Under the pieces are notes generated by a model that saw only the letters and a program-made list of their open reading frames with translations, had not been told where the DNA came from and did not search any database. From Streptomyces corynorhini (GTDB lineage Bacteria; Actinomycetota; Actinomycetes; Streptomycetales; Streptomycetaceae): DNA of 38,402 bases. Every line of letters begins with the position of its first letter. Within the stretch, counting starts at the first letter, position 1. Below, piece after piece: positions 23,865 to 30,710 of the stretch. The stretch covers positions 1 through 38,402 of the forward strand of contig NZ_QQNA01000071.1 in assembly GCF_003346515.1 (NCBI RefSeq), given 5' to 3'. The translations under genes were made by a program, and so were the position numbers.

Positions 23865-25493
23865 ATGAGCGACGAAGACCGTACGGCCCTGGGGTCGGGG
23901 TCCTGGACGGGGCCCTGGGCGGGGCCCTGGGCGGGGCAGGCCGGGCCTGAGGGGGCTCGGGTGCGCCGGATCGCGGCGGGCGGGGTCGAGTTGTGCGTCG
24001 CGGAGCTGGGCGATACGACGCGGCCGACCGTGGTGCTGGTGCACGGCTATCCGGACAGCAAGGAGGTCTGGTCACCGGTCGCGGTCCGGCTCGCGCAGCG
24101 CTTCCATGTGGTGCTGTACGACGTGCGGGGACACGGCGGTTCGACGGCGCCGAGTCCGCTGCGCGGCGGTTTCACGCTGGAGAGGCTGACGGACGACTTC
24201 CTGGCGGTCGCCGACGCGGTGAGCCCGGACCTTCCGGTCCATCTGGTGGGCCACGACTGGGGATCGGTGCAGTCCTGGGAGTTCGCCACCGTGGCCAGAA
24301 CTGCGGGTCGGATCGCCTCGTTCACCTCGATCTCCGGGCCGTCGCTCGACCATCTCGGGCACTGGATCAAGCAGCGGGCCGCCCGGCCCACCCCACGCCG
24401 GGCCGGTCAGCTGCTGGGGCAGGGCGCCAGGTCCTGGTACGTCTGTCTGCTGCACGTCCCCGCGCTGCCCGAACTGGCCTGGCGCGGCCCCCTCGGCAAG
24501 CGGTGGCCACGCGTCGTCGGCCGGGCCGAGAAGCTCCCTCCCGGGCCGTATCCGACCGCCTCCCTGCCGCGCGACGCGGCTCACGGGGCGTGGCTCTACC
24601 GGGACAACGTCCGTTCCAGGCTGCGCGATCCGCGTACCGACGCCTACGCGCACGCGCCCGTCCAGCTGATCGTTCCGACCGGCGACGCCTATCTGTCGGA
24701 GCGGCTCTACGACGATCTGGATCAGTGGGCCCCAGGACTGGTCCGGCGCACGCTGCCCGCCAAGCACTGGGTACCACGCACCCGGCCCGACCAACTGGCC
24801 CGTTGGATCGACGACTTCGTCACCCGCCACGAGTCCGGGGCCCGGCCGTCCGAGAACCCGGCGCCGACCGGTCCGTACGCCGAGCGCTTCGGTGGACGGC
24901 TCGTCCTGGTCACCGGCGCCGCGAGCGGTATCGGCCGGGCCACCGCGCTCGCGTTCGCCGAGGCGGGCGCGCGCGTCGTGGTGGTCGACGTGGACGGCGA
25001 AGGGGCCGGGGAGACGGCGGAGTCGGCCCGGCAGTCCGGTGCGGCCGAAGCCTGGGCGGAGCAGGCCGACGTCGGCGACCTGGACGCGATGGAGAAGCTC
25101 GCCGAGAAGGTCACGGCGGAATACGGCGTCGTTGATGTCCTGGTGAACAACGCGGGAATCGCCCTGTACGGCGCCTTCCTCGATACCAGCGCCGACGACT
25201 GGAGGAAGACGATGGACGTCAACCTGGGGGGCATTGTCCACGGTTGTCTCCTCTTCGGTCGGCGGATGGCCGAGCGGGGAGAGGGCGGACACATCGTCAA
25301 CGTCGCCTCCGCCGCCGCCTTTCAGCCATCGAGGGTGCTGCCCGCGTACGCCACTTCCAAGGCGGCGGTCCTGATGCTGGTGCGCAACCAGGCTGTCGTA
25401 CCAATCACTTCAGAGGCACGCGGCGCTCGGATCCTGTCCCGGCTCGCCCCCGGGCTGCTGCGTGCCGTCGCCCCGGTCGAGCCGCCGCTGTGA
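23865..25493 (+). CDS. Alpha/beta-hydrolase fused to short-chain dehydrogenase, SDR part truncated inside
   Basis: A protein of 542 residues; the ATG at 23865 follows GGAGG by a few bases. After a Trp-Gly-Pro repeat leader, residues ~35-325 are an alpha/beta hydrolase of the epoxide-hydrolase type: His60-Gly (VHGYPDS), nucleophile Asp131 (GHDWGS) and a late His (AKHWVP). From ~343 an SDR domain follows with TGAASGIG (350-357), NNAG, a Ser in NVASAAAF and the catalytic Tyr495/Lys499 (YATSK). Right after LML (to 505) the sequence jumps to VRNQAVV and a 37-residue tail. The usual ~60-70 residues with the PG motif and substrate loop are missing, in frame. The hydrolase half should work, while oxidoreductase activity is doubtful. 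The physiological substrate is unknown. Confidence 0.85.
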   Translation: MSDEDRTALGSGSWTGPWAGPWAGQAGPEGARVRRIAAGGVELCVAELGDTTRPTVVLVHGYPDSKEVWSPVAVRLAQRFHVVLYDVRGHGGSTAPSPLRGGFTLERLTDDFLAVADAVSPDLPVHLVGHDWGSVQSWEFATVARTAGRIASFTSISGPSLDHLGHWIKQRAARPTPRRAGQLLGQGARSWYVCLLHVPALPELAWRGPLGKRWPRVVGRAEKLPPGPYPTASLPRDAAHGAWLYRDNVRSRLRDPRTDAYAHAPVQLIVPTGDAYLSERLYDDLDQWAPGLVRRTLPAKHWVPRTRPDQLARWIDDFVTRHESGARPSENPAPTGPYAERFGGRLVLVTGAASGIGRATALAFAEAGARVVVVDVDGEGAGETAESARQSGAAEAWAEQADVGDLDAMEKLAEKVTAEYGVVDVLVNNAGIALYGAFLDTSADDWRKTMDVNLGGIVHGCLLFGRRMAERGEGGHIVNVASAAAFQPSRVLPAYATSKAAVLMLVRNQAVVPITSEARGARILSRLAPGLLRAVAPVEPPL

Positions 25494-25665
25494 GCCTCCG
25501 GCGGGAACAACGGATCGGTAAGGGCACGTACAACGGCCTGCGGAGGAAAGGCTTTTCATACCGCGTTCGTCCGAACACCCGCCGGGTGAAAGGAGCGTGG
25601 GCGCACTCACCCCAACCAACCGACGAAGTAACCAAATTGCCCAAAAGTGTTAATTCGCAAGGTAG

Positions 25666-25719
25666 TTGTCCACAGATCCAGCACATACCCTGTGGATAAG
25701 TCGAGTTGGTTGTGGATCA
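25666..25719. promoter_or_regulatory. Second DnaA-box group
   Basis: TTGTCCACA at 25666-25674 and the complement of TTATCCACA at 25691-25699 are perfect. TGTGGATCA at 25711-25719 has one mismatch. Three boxes within 54 bp in AT-rich DNA suggest cooperative DnaA binding. Confidence 0.75.
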
Positions 25720-25759
25720 AACCTGCGATCCCCAACTGATCGAAAAAATCAGTAGCAAA

Positions 25760-25800
25760 AAACAGGGGGAGGAAACAGGGGGGAGGAAACAGGGGGGAGG
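25760..25800. repeat. Three-copy AAACAGGGGGGAGG repeat
   Basis: Units of 13, 14 and 14 bp at 25760-25772, 25773-25786 and 25787-25800. Strong purine strand bias; G-runs of five to six could form non-B DNA. Confidence 0.85.
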
Positions 25801-25813
25801 AAAGGAGCGATGT

Positions 25814-25903
25814 GCTGATCGGATGGTCTGAACACCCGATCAGCGCTGCGGCGTCACGGCACAGCGACGCCGCAGCGGTACCGATGGCCGCTCGAAAGCG
25901 GCA
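25814..25903. terminator. Three tandem hairpins, bidirectional terminator
   Basis: A 9-bp stem (25814-25822 with 25836-25844), a perfect 12-bp stem (25844-25855 with 25866-25877) and a 6-bp stem with a CGAA tetraloop (GCCGCT-CGAA-AGCGGC, about 25887-25902) lie just past the stop of the minus-strand LLM gene. They probably terminate both converging transcripts. Confidence 0.7.
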
Positions 25904-25911
25904 ACGGCCGG

Positions 25912-26811
25912 CTACGGGCGCAGCTGCCCCAGCGCCTCCGTGGCGATTCGCTCGAAGACCCGCTGGTCGGCCGCGAAGTCCGAATCGGCGATCGGGGCGT
26001 GCACGGCGATTTCGGTGATCCCCAGGGCGAAGTGGCGTCCCGCGAAGTCCACGAACGCGTCGAGCGACTCCATCGGGCCACCCCGCTCGGGGGTGAACCC
26101 GGTCAGCAGGATCCGCTCCACCTCGGACGCGTCCCGCCCGATCTCCACACACGCCTTGCCGAGCCGCTCGATCTGTCCGCGGATGGCCGCCGCGGACTCC
26201 TCGGGCGTCCCCGTCTCGAACAGCTTCGGGTCACCCGTCGTCACCCACGCCTGACCGTGCGCCGCGGCGAGTTCCAGCCCGCGCGGACCGGTGGCCGCCA
26301 CCGCGAACGGCAGCCGGGGCCGCTGCACGCATCCCGGGATACCACGCGCCTCGGAGGCCGAGTAGAACGTGCCGTCGTACGACACGGAGTCCTCGGTCAG
26401 CAGCCGGTCGAGCAGCGGTACGAACTCGGCGAACCGGTCCGCCCGCTCCCGAGGCGTCCACGCCTCCTGGCCGAGCGCCGTGGCGTCGAACCCCGTACCG
26501 CCCGCGCCGATGCCCAGCGTGATCCGGCCGTTCGAGACGTCGTCCAGCGAGAGCAGGTCCTTGGCGAGCGTCACCGGGTGGCGGAAGTTCGGTGACGTGA
26601 CGAGCGTCCCCAGCCGCAGCCGCTCCGTGGCGGCGGCGGCGGCCGTGAGCGTGGGCACCGCGCCGAACCAGGGGCCGTCGCGGAAGGTCCGCCACGACAG
26701 GTGGTCATAGGTGTACGCGGTGTGGAAGCCGAGCCGCTCGGCGCGGAGCCACTCGTCGCGGCCACCCTCGTTCCATCGGCGGACAGGAAGGATCACGGTA
26801 CTCAGACGCAT
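25912..26811 (-). CDS. LLM-class F420-dependent oxidoreductase
   Basis: A protein of 299 residues with the luciferase-like TIM-barrel fold. It begins MRLSTVILPVRRW, then shows YDHLSWRT, a LGTLVTSPNFRHPV segment and GRITLGIGAGG, which together are typical of the F420-binding LLM families of actinobacteria, where the deazaflavin F420 carries hydride. The substrate cannot be inferred. Instead of a ribosome binding site, TAGGCT (minus, 26818-26823) ends 6 nt before the ATG, so the message is probably leaderless. Monocistronic, divergent from the VOC gene. Confidence 0.9.
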   Translation of the reverse strand: MRLSTVILPVRRWNEGGRDEWLRAERLGFHTAYTYDHLSWRTFRDGPWFGAVPTLTAAAAATERLRLGTLVTSPNFRHPVTLAKDLLSLDDVSNGRITLGIGAGGTGFDATALGQEAWTPRERADRFAEFVPLLDRLLTEDSVSYDGTFYSASEARGIPGCVQRPRLPFAVAATGPRGLELAAAHGQAWVTTGDPKLFETGTPEESAAAIRGQIERLGKACVEIGRDASEVERILLTGFTPERGGPMESLDAFVDFAGRHFALGITEIAVHAPIADSDFAADQRVFERIATEALGQLRP

Positions 26812-26817
26812 GCCCCG

Positions 26818-26823
26818 AGCCTA
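26818..26823 (-). promoter_or_regulatory. -10 element (TAGGCT) of a leaderless promoter
   Basis: TAGGCT read on minus ends 6 nt before the ATG of the LLM gene, the same geometry as at serS. No clear -35. Confidence 0.5.
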
Positions 26824-26866
26824 CGCGCGCGCTCCCCCGCGCGGGATGCCTCGTACCGATCCGTAG

Positions 26867-26920
26867 GTTCCACACGTTCCACACGTTCCACAGGTTTCGC
26901 AGGTTCGGCAGGTTCCGTGC
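26867..26920. repeat. Six-copy 9-bp tandem repeat
   Basis: GTTCCACAC twice, then GTTCCACAG, GTTTCGCAG, GTTCGGCAG and GTTCCGTGC: six consecutive 9-bp units between the divergent LLM and VOC genes, upstream of the LLM -10. Confidence 0.9.
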
Positions 26921-27044
26921 GACGGCCGGTGACCACGGCGGCCAGGGATGCGGGATCGGCGCCGCGCGAGCAAGGTGGTCGAGGGGGAGTCCACCGGCGC
27001 GGGCGCGCGGCCCGCCGCAGACCACCACAGGTTGGAGACGCGAG

Positions 27045-27839
27045 ATGCCCGAGGTCACCACCCCCTACGCGCCCGGCACACCCTGCTGGATCGATCTGAT
27101 GGTCCCCGACCAGCAGGCCGCCCTCGACTTCTACCGGGACCTGTTCGGCTGGCAGGGCGAGGTCGGCCCCGAGGAATTCGGCGGCTACTCGATGTGCGCC
27201 CTGAGGGGCAAGCCGGTCGCCGGGATCATGAAGACGATGGCCCCGGAGGGCGCCGCGCCCCCGCCGCCACCCCACTGGAGTACGTACTTCTCCAGCGCGG
27301 ACGCCGACGCCACCCAGAGCGCGATCAGCGCGAACGGCGGCTCGGTGGTCTCCCCCGCCATGGAGGTGGGCACGATCGGCCGCATGCTGATCGCCACCGA
27401 CCCCCAGGGCGCGTTCTTCGGGGTGTGGCAGCCGCTGGACTTCCCCGGCGCCGGCATCGTCAACGAACCGGGCGCGCTGGTCTGGAACCAGCTCACCACC
27501 ACGGACCCGAAGGCCGCCGGGACCTTCTACCGCGCCGCGCTGGGTCTGGAGGCCGGACCGGTTTCCGGCATGCCGGAGTTCACCGGCTTCCACGTCGGGG
27601 GACGCGCCGTCGGCAGCGTCCACGGCATGGAGAACATGCCCGAGGGCGTCCCTCCGCACTGGCTCGTCAACTTCGCCGTGGACGACACGGACAGCACCGT
27701 GGACGCGCTCGTCCGGGCCGGCGGCTCGGTGCTGGTGCCGCCCTTCGACATGGAGAAGATCGGCAGGATGGCCATCGTCCAGGACCCCCAGGGCGCGACC
27801 TTCGCGATCATCGCCCTCAACGGCACACCGGAGTCCTGA
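27045..27839 (+). CDS. Two-domain VOC (glyoxalase/bleomycin-resistance fold) protein
   Basis: A protein of 264 residues; ATG with GGAG ~9 nt upstream. Two tandem VOC domains (about 10-128 and 140-260), each with the beta-alpha-beta-beta-beta pattern, start with CWIDLMVPDQQAALDFYRDL and VWNQLTTTDPKAAGTFYRAA and end in DPQGAFFGVW and DPQGATFAII. This duplicated form is common in Streptomyces and is often called glyoxalase-like or hydroxylase-like. A metal site is not clear: the expected His is replaced in the first strands (Trp/Asp, Asn/Gln). The function is unknown. It may share an operon with nothing, because a terminator follows. Confidence 0.9.
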   Translation: MPEVTTPYAPGTPCWIDLMVPDQQAALDFYRDLFGWQGEVGPEEFGGYSMCALRGKPVAGIMKTMAPEGAAPPPPPHWSTYFSSADADATQSAISANGGSVVSPAMEVGTIGRMLIATDPQGAFFGVWQPLDFPGAGIVNEPGALVWNQLTTTDPKAAGTFYRAALGLEAGPVSGMPEFTGFHVGGRAVGSVHGMENMPEGVPPHWLVNFAVDDTDSTVDALVRAGGSVLVPPFDMEKIGRMAIVQDPQGATFAIIALNGTPES

Positions 27840-27851
27840 GCCCCCCGCGTG

Positions 27852-27885
27852 GTGGGCGCCGGGAGGCATCCCGCCCGACGCCCAC
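27852..27885 (+). terminator. Hairpin terminator after the VOC gene
   Basis: An outer 7-bp stem GTGGGCG/CGCCCAC (27852-27858 with 27879-27885) encloses an inner stem CGGGA/TCCCG (27860-27864 with 27869-27873), 13 bp after the stop. Confidence 0.7.
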
Positions 27886-27939
27886 TCAGATGTGCGACCC
27901 TCCGCACGCCCGTGCATATCCGTACGGGAGAATGCGTTC

Positions 27940-28809
27940 GTGACCTCGCCCAGTGGATCCAAGACCCCGTCCGACGACTCCCCCCTCCCCGCCCGGCCCC
28001 GGCTGATCGCCACCGACCTGGACGGCACCCTGTTGCACGACGACAAGTCGGTGTCGGACCGTACGGTCAAGGCGCTCGCGGCCGCCGAGGAGGCGGGCAT
28101 CGAGGTCTTCTTCGTCACCGGACGCCCGGCCCGCTGGATGGGCGTGGTCAGCGACCATGTGCACGGCCACGGAATGGCCATCTGCGCCAACGGAGCCGCC
28201 GTCGTCGACCTGCACGCCGACGGAAAGCTGATCCAGGACCGCACGTTGGACCGCGCGGTCGCGCTGGACGTCGTACGGGCACTGCGCGATGCGGCCCCGG
28301 GGACGAGCTGCGCGGTCGAGACGAGCACGGGCATCCACTACGAGCCGTCCTACCCGCGCTTCGAGGACGACCCGGGCGCGTCCCTCGACACGGCCGAGGA
28401 GCTGCTGCGCGAGCCCGGCGCGGGCGCGGCCGGTGCCCCGGTGCTGAAGCTGCTCGCGCACCACCCCGAACTGACCCCCGACGGCTTCCTCGCCCTGGCC
28501 CGTACGGTGGCGGGGGACCGCGCCACCATCACCCGCTCCAGCCCGACCGCACTGCTGGAGATCAGCGGCCTCGGCGTCAGCAAGGCGAGCACGCTCGCGC
28601 TCTGCTGCGCCGAACGCGGCGTCTCGTCCGACGAGGTCGTCGCATTCGGCGACATGCCGAACGACCTGGAGATGCTGACCTGGGCGGGCACCTCGTACGC
28701 GATGGCCAACGCCCACCCGGACGTGCTGGCCGCCGCCTCCGGACATACGGCCACCAACAACGAGGACGGCGTCGCGCTCGTCATCGAGCAGATCCTGGCG
28801 CGGCTGTAG
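27940..28809 (+). CDS. HAD-family (Cof-type) hydrolase, second copy
   Basis: A protein of 289 residues. I chose the GTG at 27940 (GGGAG about 9 nt upstream) rather than an upstream ATG in the same frame at 27892. HAD motif I is DLDGTLL, motif II is in FVTGRPARW, and motif IV is GDMPNDLEM, with a C2-type cap between. It resembles the HAD protein downstream of serS in length and motifs, so the two are probably paralogues. Substrate unknown. Its last codons and stop are duplicated in tandem immediately downstream. Confidence 0.92.
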   Translation: MTSPSGSKTPSDDSPLPARPRLIATDLDGTLLHDDKSVSDRTVKALAAAEEAGIEVFFVTGRPARWMGVVSDHVHGHGMAICANGAAVVDLHADGKLIQDRTLDRAVALDVVRALRDAAPGTSCAVETSTGIHYEPSYPRFEDDPGASLDTAEELLREPGAGAAGAPVLKLLAHHPELTPDGFLALARTVAGDRATITRSSPTALLEISGLGVSKASTLALCCAERGVSSDEVVAFGDMPNDLEMLTWAGTSYAMANAHPDVLAAASGHTATNNEDGVALVIEQILARL

Positions 28810-28845
28810 GCGCGCGAGCGGATCATGGCGCGGCTGTAGCCGCGT
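28786..28845. repeat. 30-bp tandem duplication spanning the stop codon
   Basis: 28786-28815 and 28816-28845 are the same 30-bp unit with four differences. The first contains the last codons and TAG of the HAD gene, the second a decayed copy. The copy also makes a 7-bp hairpin (28829-28844) between this gene and the convergent histidine kinase. Confidence 0.9.
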
Positions 28846-28863
28846 GAGGGCGGCGCCCGGGGC

Positions 28864-30690
28864 TCACAGCGGAACCTCCCAGATCACCCGGGTACCGCCT
28901 CTCGGCCCCTCGCCGATCCCCCGCTCGCACCTGCTCGACCCACCCAGCGCCTCGGCCCGCCGCCGTAGATTGCGCAGTCCGCTGCGGCGCCCGCCCTCCG
29001 GGATGCCCACCCCGTCGTCGGCCACCGACAGCCGCACCGCGCCTCTGCCGTCGGACAGCTTGGCCGTGACGTCCAGCACGACCTCGATACGGGTGGCGTG
29101 CGCGTGCCGGAACGCGTTCGAGAGGGCCTCGCGCAGCGCGGCGATCAGATTCTTCCCGGGGAGTTCGCCGACCGCCGCGTCCACCGGGCCGACGAAGTGG
29201 TGAGTGGGCTGGAAGCCCAGCGGCACAGCGGCCATGTTGATCTCCCGCAGCACCCGGCTGCGCATCCCCGACGGCGCCTCCGCCGAGCCCTGCTGGAGCG
29301 CGAAGATGGCCGTGCGGATCTCCTGGATCGTCACGTCGAGGGCCTCCACCGCCTTGTCGATGCCCTGGTGCACCTCGGGCGCGACCGACCCGCGATGGGC
29401 GCTCTCCAACATCAGGCCGGTGGCGAACAGCCGCTGGATGACCAGATCGTGCAGGTCACGGGCGATCCGGTCACGGTCCTCCAGAACAGCCAGCCGCTCC
29501 CGGTCGCGCTGTGCCTCGGCCATCATCAGCGCCAGCGCGGCCTGCGAGGCGAACTGCGTGGCCAGCACCCGTTCCCGCGCGCCGAAGCGGCGCCCGCCGC
29601 GCACCCGGGGGGTGACCAGGGCCCCGAGCACCCGGCCGTCCGTGCGCAGCGGCAGCAGCATGCTCGGGCCGAATCCGGCGGCCAGCGTCGACGCCAGGCG
29701 CGAGTCGGTGGGGGAGTCGTCCACGAAGACGGCCTCGCCGGCGAGGAGCGTCGCCGCGACGGGGCTGTCGGCCGGGATGACATCGCCCGGCCTGGCGGTC
29801 GGATGGTCGGCGGAGACCGCCACGATCTCCAGTCCCCCCTCCGGCGTGCGCAGCAGCACCACGCCGACCGCAGAATCGGCCAGTCGGCGGGCCTGTTCGG
29901 CGACGACGGACAGCGCGTCGTCCGCGTCACCGCCGGAGAGCAGGGCGGTGGTGACGGCGACGGAGCCGTCGATCCACCGCTCGCGCTGCCGGGCGGCCTC
30001 GTAGAGCCGGGCGTTGCCGATGGCGATACCGGCCTCGTTGGCCAGTACGCGCAGCATGTCCAGGTCGTAGTCGTCGAACTCGCCGTGGGCCCCGCCACCG
30101 TCCACCCGACGCCCGCCGTCCCCGCCATACACCCGGGGCCCGCCGTCCCCGTGGCCTCCCGCGGTGCCGCCGGACGCGCCGTCCCCACCGGCTCCTTCTC
30201 CGCCACCGGACTTCTCCGCCAGGTAGAAGTTGCCGACGGTCTCGCCCTGCACCTGGACGGGAACCCCGAGAAACGTGCGCATCGGCGGATGGCCCGGCGG
30301 AAAGCCGGCGAAGCGCGGATCCGCCGTCAGGTCCGCGAGCCGGATCGGGCCGGGATCCCGAAGCAGGCCGCCGAGCACCCCGGTGTGCCCGTCCGGTCTG
30401 CGCCCGATCCGCCGGGCCACGTCCTCGCCGACCCCGTGCACCACGAAGTCCGCGAGGCGCTCGCCCGTCTCGTCCATCACCCCGATCGCGGCGTAGCGGG
30501 CCCCGATGAGTTCGGCCGCCGTTCCGCAGATCCGGTCGAGCGTGGCGTGCAGTCCCAGACCCGCGCCGACGGAACACATCGCTTCCAGCAGTTGCGGTAC
30601 GCGTGCGGTGGTCTCGGCGGACAGGCCCTCAAGGCTGCCGGCCGCGCGGGTGGCGGCTTCGAGGGGATCCATGGACTCGGGCACTTTCAT
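28864..30690 (-). CDS. GAF-domain sensor histidine kinase (DevS/NarL-type)
   Basis: A protein of 608 residues. The ATG at 30690 follows TAGGCT by 7 nt (leaderless). Two GAF domains (about 45-225 and 245-390) sense an unknown signal. A 50-residue Gly-rich insert (~161-212) interrupts the first. The HisKA_3 dimer/phosphotransfer domain has RDLHD with phospho-accepting His414, and the ATPase domain shows REALSNAFRHAHA (N box) and VADDGVGIP (G box), ending GLRNLRRRAEALGG. The layout matches the DevS/DosS family that responds to O2, NO or redox state, fitting its place next to cydDC. Heme binding is not assured. No response regulator is adjacent, so the partner is elsewhere. Confidence 0.93.
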   Translation of the reverse strand: MKVPESMDPLEAATRAAGSLEGLSAETTARVPQLLEAMCSVGAGLGLHATLDRICGTAAELIGARYAAIGVMDETGERLADFVVHGVGEDVARRIGRRPDGHTGVLGGLLRDPGPIRLADLTADPRFAGFPPGHPPMRTFLGVPVQVQGETVGNFYLAEKSGGGEGAGGDGASGGTAGGHGDGGPRVYGGDGGRRVDGGGAHGEFDDYDLDMLRVLANEAGIAIGNARLYEAARQRERWIDGSVAVTTALLSGGDADDALSVVAEQARRLADSAVGVVLLRTPEGGLEIVAVSADHPTARPGDVIPADSPVAATLLAGEAVFVDDSPTDSRLASTLAAGFGPSMLLPLRTDGRVLGALVTPRVRGGRRFGARERVLATQFASQAALALMMAEAQRDRERLAVLEDRDRIARDLHDLVIQRLFATGLMLESAHRGSVAPEVHQGIDKAVEALDVTIQEIRTAIFALQQGSAEAPSGMRSRVLREINMAAVPLGFQPTHHFVGPVDAAVGELPGKNLIAALREALSNAFRHAHATRIEVVLDVTAKLSDGRGAVRLSVADDGVGIPEGGRRSGLRNLRRRAEALGGSSRCERGIGEGPRGGTRVIWEVPL

Positions 30691-30697
30691 AGCCAAG

Positions 30698-30703
30698 AGC
30701 CTA
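30698..30703 (-). promoter_or_regulatory. -10 element (TAGGCT) of the kinase promoter
   Basis: TAGGCT on minus ends 7 nt before the ATG and lies just beyond the cydDC stop. It gives the kinase its own leaderless promoter in addition to possible read-through from the cyd genes. Confidence 0.5.
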
Positions 30704-30710
30704 GTAAGTC

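Larger units (their letters stand above)
25494..25911. other. 418-bp gap between convergent genes
   Basis: No gene is seen. It is markedly AT-richer than its neighbours around 25620-25760. It contains a group of DnaA boxes (25666-25719), a purine-rich repeat (25760-25800) and three successive hairpins (25814-25903). Confidence 0.7.

Noticed and set aside
28864..30690. Definite heme-based oxygen sensor (DosS)
   Set aside because: GAF layout and the cyd neighbourhood fit, but the proximal heme His cannot be assigned from sequence alone.
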